A stretch of DNA of 5,702 bases. Origin: Propionibacteriaceae bacterium. GTDB lineage: Bacteria > Actinomycetota > Actinomycetes > Propionibacteriales > Propionibacteriaceae. Positions 1 to 5,114 of the stretch are shown piece by piece. The first letter of the stretch is position 1, and every line of letters begins with the position of its first letter. The stretch lies in the NCBI GenBank assembly GCA_003451975.1, contig DMIX01000340.1, forward strand, positions 1-5,702, read 5' to 3'. The notes under the pieces are model-generated. The model saw only the letters and a list, made by a program, of their open reading frames with translations, was not told the DNA's origin and searched no databases. Position numbers and translations under genes: made by a program.

Positions 1-476
1 CACCACAGCACCTGGTTGAGCACTCCCATCACCATGTACAGCCCGGAGACGCCGGACACTGAATGTGATCGAATCAAGGCGACGGTCTGTCCGATGTTGA
101 CGATGGTGCCCGGAATCATGATCGCCAGACCGAAAGCTGCACTTCCCACGGCGAGGTCCAAGGTGATGAGCACGCTGGCCCCCAGGACACCGGGTGTCAT
201 CAGTCGCCACAGCGGACGTTTCAACTCGCCCGCCAGCAACACCAGCATCGGCACCGTGGTGCACAGAGCGAACACATTGGTCAGGATCATGTTCCACTGG
301 CCGAGCATGATGCCGTGAATACCGAACCCCAGGTTCACTGCCAACAAGGCCTGCCAGGCGGGCACCGAGATGCCGTGCACATCACGAGTGCGCAGCAGCC
401 GGATGAGTTGCGGGACGCCCAACGAAATGCCCACTGCGGCCGCAGCCCAGCCGAGCACGGAAAGGTAATCGATCAC
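1..476 (-). CDS. PQ-loop / SWEET-like multi-span membrane protein (partial, C-terminus beyond left edge)
   Basis: A minus-strand frame starts with GTG at 476 and stays open for 158 codons to the window edge. It reads as a very hydrophobic membrane protein with six visible spans, near residues 5-22, 40-58, 62-82, 92-109, 112-135 and 145 onward. A PQ-loop motif is clear: PQLIRLLRTRDVHGIS at residues 22-37. A second copy aligns to it without gaps, GQTVALIRSHSVSGVS at 129-144, with GQ replacing PQ. The spacing fits two three-helix bundles joined by one linker helix (about 92-109), the layout of full-length SWEETs rather than single-bundle SemiSWEETs. PQ-loop proteins move sugars, amino acids or other small solutes; the substrate cannot be read here. 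The start overlaps the proB stop in a GTGA (473-476). There is little Shine-Dalgarno sequence, so translation is probably coupled to proB. The family call is fairly secure; the transporter role is inference. Confidence 0.8.
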   Translation of the reverse strand, partial: MIDYLSVLGWAAAAVGISLGVPQLIRLLRTRDVHGISVPAWQALLAVNLGFGIHGIMLGQWNMILTNVFALCTTVPMLVLLAGELKRPLWRLMTPGVLGASVLITLDLAVGSAAFGLAIMIPGTIVNIGQTVALIRSHSVSGVSGLYMVMGVLNQVLW

Positions 477-1603
477 GTCTTCTTGCGTCGTTTCACTATG
501 AGGTCGTCGCGATGCACAACTTCGCGATCAAAGTGCTCGCCGAGGTTCTCGGCCAATTCGTGGGTGGTGCGTCCGATCATCGCGGGGAGTTCCTCGGAGT
601 CGAAGTTGACCAGGCCACGCGCCACCACTTGGCCGCCTTCACTGATCAGCTTCACCGGGTCGCCGACGCCGAAATCGCCGCGTACCTCCAGGATTCCGGC
701 CGGCAGCAAGGAAGCCTGCCTTTCGGTCACCGCCCGCACCGCGCCGGCGTCCAGCACCAGTTCGCCTTGGGTCACCGAGGCGTAGGCCAGCCACATCAGC
801 TTGCGGGCACGCCGCTTCCCGGTGGGCAGGAATAAAGTGCCCGCCGGCGCCCCGGACAACAGTTCGGCAGCCGCCTCGGCCGCGCCCAACACGACCGGGA
901 TCCCCGAGGCGGTCGCAATGCGCGCGGCATGCAACTTGGTTTCCATGCCGCCAGTCCCGATTGCCGCACCGCCGCCGTTGGTGTCGACATCCAGCTCATC
1001 GATGTCAGCCACCAGCTCAACCTTCTGCGAGCCAGGTCGTCCGGGCGGGGCGGTGTAGAGCGCGTCCACATCGCTGAGCAGCACCATCACGTCAGCCCCG
1101 ACCAGGTGCGCGACCAGCGCAGCGAGCCGATCATTGTCACCAAACCGGATTTCGTGGGTGGCAACAGTGTCGTTCTCGTTGACGATCGGCACCACGCCCA
1201 ACTCCAACAGGCGAGTGAAGGTGCGCAGCGCGTTGCGATAGTGGTCTTTGCGGGCCACATCTTCGACGGTCAGCAGCACTTGACCCACGGTGAGTCCATG
1301 TCGGGCGAAATTGCGACCGTACTGGGCGACCAGCAGGCTCTGCCCCACCGAGGCCGCAGCCTGTTTGCTGGCCAGATCCTGCGGCCGGTGCTTCAGCTTC
1401 AACGGCTCCATTCCCGAAGCCATGGCGCCCGACGACACCAGCACCACATCCTGACCGCGGGCCCGGACGGCGGCCAACGCGTCAACCAGGGCCTCCAGCC
1501 GGGACGGGTCGAGAGCGCCACGGGAGTCGGTGAGGGCATTGGAGCCGACCTTCACCAGCAATCGACGCGCGGCAGTGATGTGCTCGCGTCGCTGCTCACT
1601 CAC
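473..1603 (-). CDS. proB: Glutamate 5-kinase (gamma-glutamyl kinase)
   Basis: This enzyme phosphorylates L-glutamate with ATP to gamma-glutamyl phosphate, the first and normally proline-inhibited step of cytosolic proline synthesis. The 376-residue product matches the usual length of the two-domain form. The amino-acid kinase domain covers about residues 12-265: KVGSNALT (18-25), VSSGAMASG (56-64), the glutamate/feedback-site segment VNENDTV (141-147), [12 protein letters not shown] (154-165), [10 protein letters not shown] (175-184) and [12 protein letters not shown] (216-227). A C-terminal PUA domain follows at about 285-365. The frame is open further upstream, but the GTG at 1603 is the best start: it sits 6 nt after AGGAGG, and homologues begin just before the LLVKVGS strand. 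The gene overlaps the obg stop by 8 bp, and its own stop overlaps the next gene by 4 bp, so the three are probably one operon. No proA is visible in the window. Confidence 0.96.
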   Translation of the reverse strand: MSEQRREHITAARRLLVKVGSNALTDSRGALDPSRLEALVDALAAVRARGQDVVLVSSGAMASGMEPLKLKHRPQDLASKQAAASVGQSLLVAQYGRNFARHGLTVGQVLLTVEDVARKDHYRNALRTFTRLLELGVVPIVNENDTVATHEIRFGDNDRLAALVAHLVGADVMVLLSDVDALYTAPPGRPGSQKVELVADIDELDVDTNGGGAAIGTGGMETKLHAARIATASGIPVVLGAAEAAAELLSGAPAGTLFLPTGKRRARKLMWLAYASVTQGELVLDAGAVRAVTERQASLLPAGILEVRGDFGVGDPVKLISEGGQVVARGLVNFDSEELPAMIGRTTHELAENLGEHFDREVVHRDDLIVKRRKKT

Positions 1604-3059
1604 GGCCCTCCTCCTCGGCTTCGGCGGCTTTGCGGGCATGGTATTCGGCGTCCTTCTCGCGGCGCCGCTGCACCGCCGGACGCAGTTCGTTGAGGCGATG
1701 ATCCTCGCCGCGCCGCGACAGGATCTCGGCACCGATCTCCACCTGCGGGGCGAAGTCGAAGACCACCGGGTCGTTGCCGCTGCCGATGGCTACCGCATCC
1801 CCGGCGACCGCGCCCAAGGCCAGCAGTTCGTCTTCAATGCCCAATCGGGCGAACCGATCAGCCAGATAGCCGACGGCCTCGGGGTTGGTGAAATCGGTTT
1901 GGCGCACCCAGCGTTCCGGCTTGTCGCCACGCACCCGCCACACGAAGCCCCCTTCGCCGTCGCCTTGTTTGGCCACCGTGAACTCCACGCCACCGGCCAC
2001 CGGCTTGGGACGGATCACAATGCGCTTGGGTTCAGGCGGCGGCGCGTCAGCCCGCCGCTGGGCCACCAGCTCGGCCATGGCGAAGGTGAGAGCTTTGAGC
2101 CCCTCACCGGACTTGGTGGACACTCGGAAGACCGGCAGACCACGAGCCACCAGATCGGGTTCGACCATCTCGGCGAGCTCAGCCCCGTCGGGCACATCGA
2201 TCTTGTTCAGCGCCACCATACGAGGCCGGTCCTCCAGCCCGCCATGGGCGCTCAGTTCGGCCTCGATGATCTCCAGGTCGGTGAGCGGATCGCGTCCGGG
2301 TTCGTAAGTAGCGCAGTCGATCACGTGAACGATGGCCTGGCAGCGCTCGATGTGACGCAGGAAGTCGTGCCCCAGACCGCGGCCCTGGCTGGCGCCCTCG
2401 ATCAGCCCGGGAACGTCGGCGACGGTGAAGGTGACCGCGCCGGCCACCACCACCCCCAGGTTCGGAATCAGGGTGGTGAAGGGATAGTCGGCAATCTTGG
2501 GCCGGGCCCGGGAGATAGCCGCGATGAGTGAGGACTTCCCGGCGCTGGGGAAGCCGACCAGTCCGATGTCGGCGAGCACCTTGAGTTCGAGTTGGATCTT
2601 GCGGGTTTCGCCCTCTTCGCCGAGCAGCGCGAAGCCGGGAGCCTTGCGCGCCGAGGATGCCAACGCAGCATTGCCCAAGCCGCCCCGACCGCCGGCCACG
2701 ATCACGGTCTCGGCGTCGGCTCCGATCAGATCGGCCAGCACATCGCCGGTGTCGGCATCGGTCACCACAGTGCCGTCGGGCACGGCGAGTACGACGTCGG
2801 CACCGTTGGCACCATTGGCGAGATCGCCGCGTCCGGGCTGCCCGTTGTCGGCGCGACGCACCGACTGGCGGTGGTACTCCACCAAGGTGGTCAGGTTCGG
2901 ATCAACCCGCAGAATCACCGAGCCACCATTGCCACCATTGCCGCCGTCGGGACCGCCGAGCGGTTTGAACTTCTCTCGGTGCACCGAAGCACAACCGTTG
3001 CCACCGTTGCCGGCAGCGACGGTCAGCACTGTCTGATCGACGAAAGAGGGAATGGCCAC
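1596..3059 (-). CDS. obg: Obg/CgtA family GTPase
   Basis: Obg is an essential, slow-hydrolysing GTPase that binds the 50S subunit and links ribosome maturation with the stringent response and stress. The product has 487 residues. The glycine-rich Obg domain spans about 1-160, including [15 protein letters not shown] (17-31) and [12 protein letters not shown] (35-46). The G domain spans about 161-335, with all motifs intact: G1 GFPSAGKSS (169-177), switch threonines 195-196, G3 DVPG (215-218), G4 NKID (285-288) and G5 at about 314-317. The OCT domain lies at about 350-437. A charged tail follows, ending in AEAEEEGRE; such C-terminal extensions are common in actinobacterial Obg. The start is GTG at 3059, agreeing with the conserved family N-terminus ([17 protein letters not shown]), although the Shine-Dalgarno is weak (AAGG). 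It is separated from rpmA by a terminator and overlaps proB downstream. Confidence 0.97.
   Translation of the reverse strand: MAIPSFVDQTVLTVAAGNGGNGCASVHREKFKPLGGPDGGNGGNGGSVILRVDPNLTTLVEYHRQSVRRADNGQPGRGDLANGANGADVVLAVPDGTVVTDADTGDVLADLIGADAETVIVAGGRGGLGNAALASSARKAPGFALLGEEGETRKIQLELKVLADIGLVGFPSAGKSSLIAAISRARPKIADYPFTTLIPNLGVVVAGAVTFTVADVPGLIEGASQGRGLGHDFLRHIERCQAIVHVIDCATYEPGRDPLTDLEIIEAELSAHGGLEDRPRMVALNKIDVPDGAELAEMVEPDLVARGLPVFRVSTKSGEGLKALTFAMAELVAQRRADAPPPEPKRIVIRPKPVAGGVEFTVAKQGDGEGGFVWRVRGDKPERWVRQTDFTNPEAVGYLADRFARLGIEDELLALGAVAGDAVAIGSGNDPVVFDFAPQVEIGAEILSRRGEDHRLNELRPAVQRRREKDAEYHARKAAEAEEEGRE
1606..1616 (-). promoter_or_regulatory. Ribosome binding site of proB, inside the 3' end of obg
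   Basis: Read on the minus strand, GAGGAGGAGGG contains AGGAGG exactly 6 nt before the proB GTG. The same bases encode the acidic EEEG near the Obg C-terminus. This strong site decides the proB start in favour of GTG 1603 over upstream in-frame codons, and it implies coupled translation. Confidence 0.75.
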
Positions 3060-3122
3060 GCTGGAAGCCTTGCGCTAGGAAAGTCGGCGGGCGGAGCAGC
3101 TGCCCGGCACCGATCAAGGAGA

Positions 3123-3128
3123 ATCTTA
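3123..3128 (-). promoter_or_regulatory. Possible -10 box for the obg-proB unit
   Basis: TAAGAT on the minus strand fits the actinobacterial TAnnnT -10 pattern. It lies between the rpmA terminator and the obg start, giving a leader of roughly 55-60 nt. No good -35 is seen 17-18 nt upstream, so this is a weak candidate. The argument for a promoter here is mainly positional: obg needs one after a terminator. Confidence 0.3.
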
Positions 3129-3174
3129 TCGCCTTCGCCCCGACGCTACGGTTAGGCCGCCGGGAACAGAAGCG

Positions 3175-3210
3175 AAAAAAGAGGGGCAACCGGACGGTCA
3201 CCCCTCTTTC
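3175..3210 (-). terminator. Rho-independent terminator after rplU-rpmA
   Basis: On the minus strand, a 9-bp perfect stem AAAGAGGGG (3209-3201) / CCCCTCTTT (3186-3178) encloses a 14-nt loop that can pair further (ACC/GGT). The 3' arm runs into six consecutive Ts (3180-3175). It begins 13 bases beyond the rpmA stop codon, so it closes the ribosomal protein unit and separates it from obg. The upstream A-run also lets it act weakly in the other direction, but no plus-strand gene approaches from the left. Confidence 0.9.
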
Positions 3211-3222
3211 GGTAAGTCGTTG

Positions 3223-3480
3223 TTACTCGGCGGCCTCGGCCACATTGACGACCTTGCGTCCGCGGCGGGTGCCGAACTCGACCACGCCGGCCCGCAGGGC
3301 GAACAGGGTGTCGTCGCCACCACGGCCCACGCCGTCACCGGGGTGGAAGTGGGTGCCGCGCTGACGGACCAGGATCTCGCCGGCGTTGACCTGCTGACCG
3401 CCGAAGCGCTTCACACCGAGCCGCTGGGCATTGGAATCCCGACCGTTGCGGGAACTGGATGCGCCCTTCTTATGTGCCAT
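3223..3480 (-). CDS. rpmA: 50S ribosomal protein L27 (bL27)
   Basis: bL27 is a large-subunit protein whose flexible N-terminus reaches the peptidyl transferase centre. The 85-residue product carries the family signature [20 protein letters not shown] at the N-terminus, followed by [22 protein letters not shown] and the [17 protein letters not shown] segment. Length and sequence are typical. The start is ATG at 3480, with GAGGAG 6 nt upstream; this site overlaps the rplU stop codon (TGAGGAG), leaving a 10-base gap between the genes. The N-terminus starts directly with MAHKKG and lacks the cleaved extension found on bL27 of many Firmicutes. A strong intrinsic terminator follows. Confidence 0.98.
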   Translation of the reverse strand: MAHKKGASSSRNGRDSNAQRLGVKRFGGQQVNAGEILVRQRGTHFHPGDGVGRGGDDTLFALRAGVVEFGTRRGRKVVNVAEAAE

Positions 3481-3490
3481 ATCGAACTCC

Positions 3491-3799
3491 TCAGCCCTTG
3501 ATCCCGGTGACCTTGACCTGGGTGTAGCGCTGGCGATGTCCCTGGCGCTTCTTGTATCCGGTCTTGTTCTTGAACTTGATGATCTTGATCTTGGGACCCT
3601 TGGTTTCAGCGATCACCTCGGCGGTGACGCTGGCCTTGTCCAGCTTCTTGGCATCGGTGGTGATCTTGTCACCATCGACCAGAAGCAGGGGGGTCAGGGA
3701 AACGCTGTCTCCAGCGTTGGCCTCGATCTTGTCGATCTCGAGGATGTCGCCCACCGCAACCTTGTGCTGGCGGCCACCACTGCGCACGATCGCGTACAC
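3491..3799 (-). CDS. rplU: 50S ribosomal protein L21 (bL21)
   Basis: bL21 is a large-subunit protein that binds 23S rRNA. The 102-residue product has the normal length and all the landmarks: [18 protein letters not shown] at the N-terminus, the central [22 protein letters not shown], and the C-terminal [19 protein letters not shown] signature. The start is GTG at 3799, fixed by the conserved [17 protein letters not shown] ends 10 nt upstream and TAGG 6 nt upstream. It is the first gene of the rplU-rpmA unit, behind a -35/-10 candidate at 3917-3946 that would give a leader of about 110 nt. In many actinobacteria an RNase E/G gene lies upstream of rplU; here the upstream neighbour is a divergent exporter gene. 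Confidence 0.98.
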   Translation of the reverse strand: MYAIVRSGGRQHKVAVGDILEIDKIEANAGDSVSLTPLLLVDGDKITTDAKKLDKASVTAEVIAETKGPKIKIIKFKNKTGYKKRQGHRQRYTQVKVTGIKG

Positions 3800-3916
3800 G
3801 CCCGACCTACTTCCTTAAGCTTCGTCTGATCAGCAGCCCCGCCCCGTCAAGAGTGGTTCCGGCTGCGAAATCTGGTTCGCGCACGGCAGTACCGGCGCAG
3901 CGAACACCGAAGGACA

Positions 3917-3946
3917 AGACTACGACCCCCACCGGGGGAGGGTCAA
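3917..3946 (-). promoter_or_regulatory. Probable housekeeping promoter of rplU-rpmA
   Basis: On the minus strand, TTGACC (3946-3941), an 18-bp spacer and TAGTCT (3922-3917) match the vegetative sigma-70 family consensus in actinobacteria (TTGACN, TANNNT). Transcription would start near 3910 and leave a leader of about 110 nt before the rplU GTG. The spacer contains a 5-bp inverted repeat, CCCCC-ACC-GGGGG (3926-3938). Confidence 0.65.
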
Positions 3947-3995
3947 ACCGGCAGCAACACCACCGGGCCGGTCACCGCCGAGGGCTCCAATGAGC

Positions 3996-4001
3996 TAGCC
4001 T
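3996..4001 (+). promoter_or_regulatory. Possible -10 box for the LysE-type gene
   Basis: TAGCCT fits the TAnnnT pattern and lies 27 bases before the ATG, which would give a short leader of about 20 nt. No recognisable -35 stands at the proper distance. Support is weak and rests on position. Confidence 0.25.
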
Positions 4002-4016
4002 CACGCGCAATCCGGC

Positions 4017-4023
4017 AAAGGAG
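4017..4023 (+). promoter_or_regulatory. Strong ribosome binding site of the LysE-type gene
   Basis: AAAGGAG lies 5 nt before the ATG at 4029 and settles that start. An ATG at 4024 is too close to the site and out of frame. Confidence 0.8.
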
Positions 4024-4028
4024 ATGGC

Positions 4029-4640
4029 ATGACCTGGGCGTTCTGGGTTACCACCCTAATCGTGGTAGCCACACCGGGCACGGGGGCGGTCTACACGATC
4101 TCTGCAGGGCTCTCTCGCGGAACCCGGGCCGGACTCGTGGCCGCCTTCGGCTGCACCCTGGGAGTGATTCCGCACATGATCGCCGCCATCACTGGGCTGG
4201 CGGCGCTCCTGAACGCCAGCGCAATCGCCTTTGCCGCGCTGAAATGGGCCGGGGTGGCGTATCTGGTGTATCTGGCGGTGCAGACCTGGCGCGATCACAG
4301 CGATTTGACCCCGGACGCGGACGCCTCACCTCAGTCGTTCTGGCGGGTGATTCGAACTGCGATCCTGATCAACCTGCTCAACCCGAAACTGACCATCTTT
4401 TTCTTCGCATTTCTGCCGCAGTTCGTGCCGGCCGGTGATCCCTGGCCAGCCGCGACCATGACCGGCCTGAGCCTGGCGTTCATGTTGGTCACCTTCGCGG
4501 TGTTCGCCGGTTATGGCATCTTCGCCGCGGCCGCACGCGACCACGTCCTGCGCCGACCCTCGGTTCTCCGCTGGCTGCGACGCACCTTCGCCGGCACCTA
4601 TCTCCTGCTTGCCGGGCGCCTCGCGCTCCAGGAACGCTGA
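4029..4640 (+). CDS. LysE/RhtB family amino-acid exporter-like protein
   Basis: This family exports amino acids or their derivatives (lysine, homoserine, threonine and others) across the cytoplasmic membrane, driven by the proton gradient. The 203-residue product has the usual length and about six membrane spans. Family hallmarks are TPGTGAVYTISAGLSRGTRA (15-34), the first-span/loop signature; a second span holding GCTLGVIPHMIAA (41-53); LKWAGVAYLVYLAVQTWR (71-88); and LINLLNPKLTIFFFAFLPQF (113-132), with the conserved NPK and FxPQF. The hydrophilic loop at 89-105 separates the halves. The TPG at 15-17, instead of the more common TPGP, is a common variant. It diverges from rplU, and no regulator (such as a LysG-type gene) is adjacent. 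The substrate cannot be assigned. The next gene starts 261 bases downstream, and no intrinsic terminator with a T-run was seen in between. Confidence 0.92.
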   Translation: MTWAFWVTTLIVVATPGTGAVYTISAGLSRGTRAGLVAAFGCTLGVIPHMIAAITGLAALLNASAIAFAALKWAGVAYLVYLAVQTWRDHSDLTPDADASPQSFWRVIRTAILINLLNPKLTIFFFAFLPQFVPAGDPWPAATMTGLSLAFMLVTFAVFAGYGIFAAAARDHVLRRPSVLRWLRRTFAGTYLLLAGRLALQER

Positions 4641-4807
4641 GCAGCCACCGACTTCTGAAATCGCTGCGGGGGAATGCTGGCAGGCGACGCGCTCCCCATC
4701 GGCCCGCGACAACGGCGCGAATGATCTTGTCTTGAGCCGGCGGCGGGGACGGCGACAGTGGGTAGCACCACCCCCGAAGAGCCATCGGTCGCAGTGTTCA
4801 CCCGACA

Positions 4808-4832
4808 TTGGCCAAAGCCACCCCGATTGGCT
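4808..4832. repeat. Overlapping short repeats, possible operator
   Basis: The palindrome TTGGCCAA (4808-4815) is followed by the inverted repeat AGCCA (4816-4820) / TGGCT (4828-4832). ATTGGC also occurs twice as a direct repeat, at 4807 and 4826. The cluster lies about 70-95 bases before the small ORF and could be a protein-binding site. There is no direct evidence of function, and the lengths are short enough to arise by chance in GC-rich DNA. Confidence 0.25.
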
Positions 4833-4833
4833 A

Positions 4834-4896
4834 CTCCGCCTGCCTAGCGTTCAGTGCGGAGGCGACCGGATCGTCCGGGAACCCTCCTCGGAGGAG
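4834..4896 (+). promoter_or_regulatory. Run of three inverted repeats ahead of the small ORF (possible structured leader)
   Basis: Three consecutive potential stems are visible: CTCCGC (4834-4839) / GCGGAG (4856-4861); CCGGA (4866-4870) / TCCGG (4874-4878); and CTCCT (4884-4888) / AGGAG (4892-4896). The last pairs with the Shine-Dalgarno of the small ORF. A TAGCGT at 4845-4850 resembles a -10 box; if it were used, the first stem would not be in the RNA. No known riboswitch class was recognised. Confidence 0.35.
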
Positions 4897-4901
4897 ATGA
4901 C

Positions 4902-5051
4902 ATGACTGCCGCGCGAATGTCCCTGGCGTGGCGATTCGCCGGCGCTTTTACGGTCACAGCATTGGGCGCCGCGATGGTCGCGACCGCACTGACCGCTATT
5001 CCGTCCGACGCTAGTGTCGAGCTTCTCGCCAGCATCGTGTTGCCGCATTAG
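4902..5051 (+). CDS. Small hypothetical membrane or secreted peptide (49 aa)
   Basis: The ORF is MTAARMSLAWRFAGAFTVTA followed by a further hydrophobic stretch and a short polar tail ending IVLPH. Arginines at residues 5 and 11 precede one hydrophobic segment (about 12-33), consistent with a single membrane span, cytoplasmic N-terminus, or a signal peptide; a possible signal-peptidase motif is A27-T-A29. The case for a gene is the near-ideal ribosome binding site GGAGGAG (4890-4896), 5 nt before the ATG, and the closeness to the downstream Ada-type gene (63 bases). A longer version from a GTG at 4854 lacks a Shine-Dalgarno and is less likely. No family is recognised. It could be a small inner-membrane protein, a leader peptide for the repair gene, or a chance ORF. 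The 63-base gap and same strand suggest co-transcription, which is inference. Confidence 0.5.
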   Translation: MTAARMSLAWRFAGAFTVTALGAAMVATALTAIPSDASVELLASIVLPH

Positions 5052-5091
5052 GCACCCCATCGCAATGTCCGAAAACCGCTAGCTTCACCGT

Positions 5092-5107
5092 CCCTGGGCT
5101 GCCAGGG
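5092..5107 (+). repeat. Perfect inverted repeat just before the Ada-type start codon
   Basis: CCCTGG (5092-5097), a GCTG loop and CCAGGG (5102-5107) form a 6-bp perfect stem ending 7 bases before the GTG at 5115. The 3' arm contains the only purine-rich sequence (AGGG) that could serve as ribosome binding site, so an RNA hairpin could limit initiation. A DNA operator is the other possibility. It is not followed by a T-run and is therefore not an intrinsic terminator. Confidence 0.4.
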
Positions 5108-5114
5108 TGGGGGT

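Noticed and set aside
16..318. 100-codon plus-strand ORF at the left edge
   Set aside because: The opposite strand encodes a coherent PQ-loop membrane protein coupled to proB; the plus-strand translation shows no family features.
929..1693. 254-codon plus-strand ORF opposite proB
   Set aside because: It is antisense to the proB catalytic domain, without a recognisable motif or good ribosome binding site.
1604..1732. 43-codon N-terminal extension of proB
   Set aside because: It lies inside obg, has no Shine-Dalgarno at its start, adds an arginine-rich non-homologous stretch, and is beaten by the strong site before GTG 1603.
1530..2531. 333-codon plus-strand ORF opposite obg and proB
   Set aside because: It lies antisense to two clearly conserved genes, its translation is low-complexity and rich in H, G and R with no family motif, and long shadow ORFs are expected in GC-rich DNA.
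3841..3854. Second -35-like TTGACG on the minus strand nearer rplU
   Set aside because: No TAnnnT box stands 16-19 bases downstream, whereas the pair at 3917-3946 is complete.
4665..4697. Possible terminator (GGGGA...TCCCC) after the exporter gene
   Set aside because: The stem is short, the loop is long, and no T-run follows, so it does not meet intrinsic-terminator criteria.
4326..4808. 160-codon minus-strand ORF across the end of the exporter gene and the gap after it
   Set aside because: It overlaps the conserved NPK/PQF half of the LysE-type gene, and its translation is charged, low-complexity and unlike any protein I know.
4513..4905. 130-codon plus-strand ORF spanning the exporter end and the intergenic gap
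   Set aside because: It is out of frame with the exporter over its first third, is rich in S, P and R without motifs, and runs over the stronger start signal of the small ORF.
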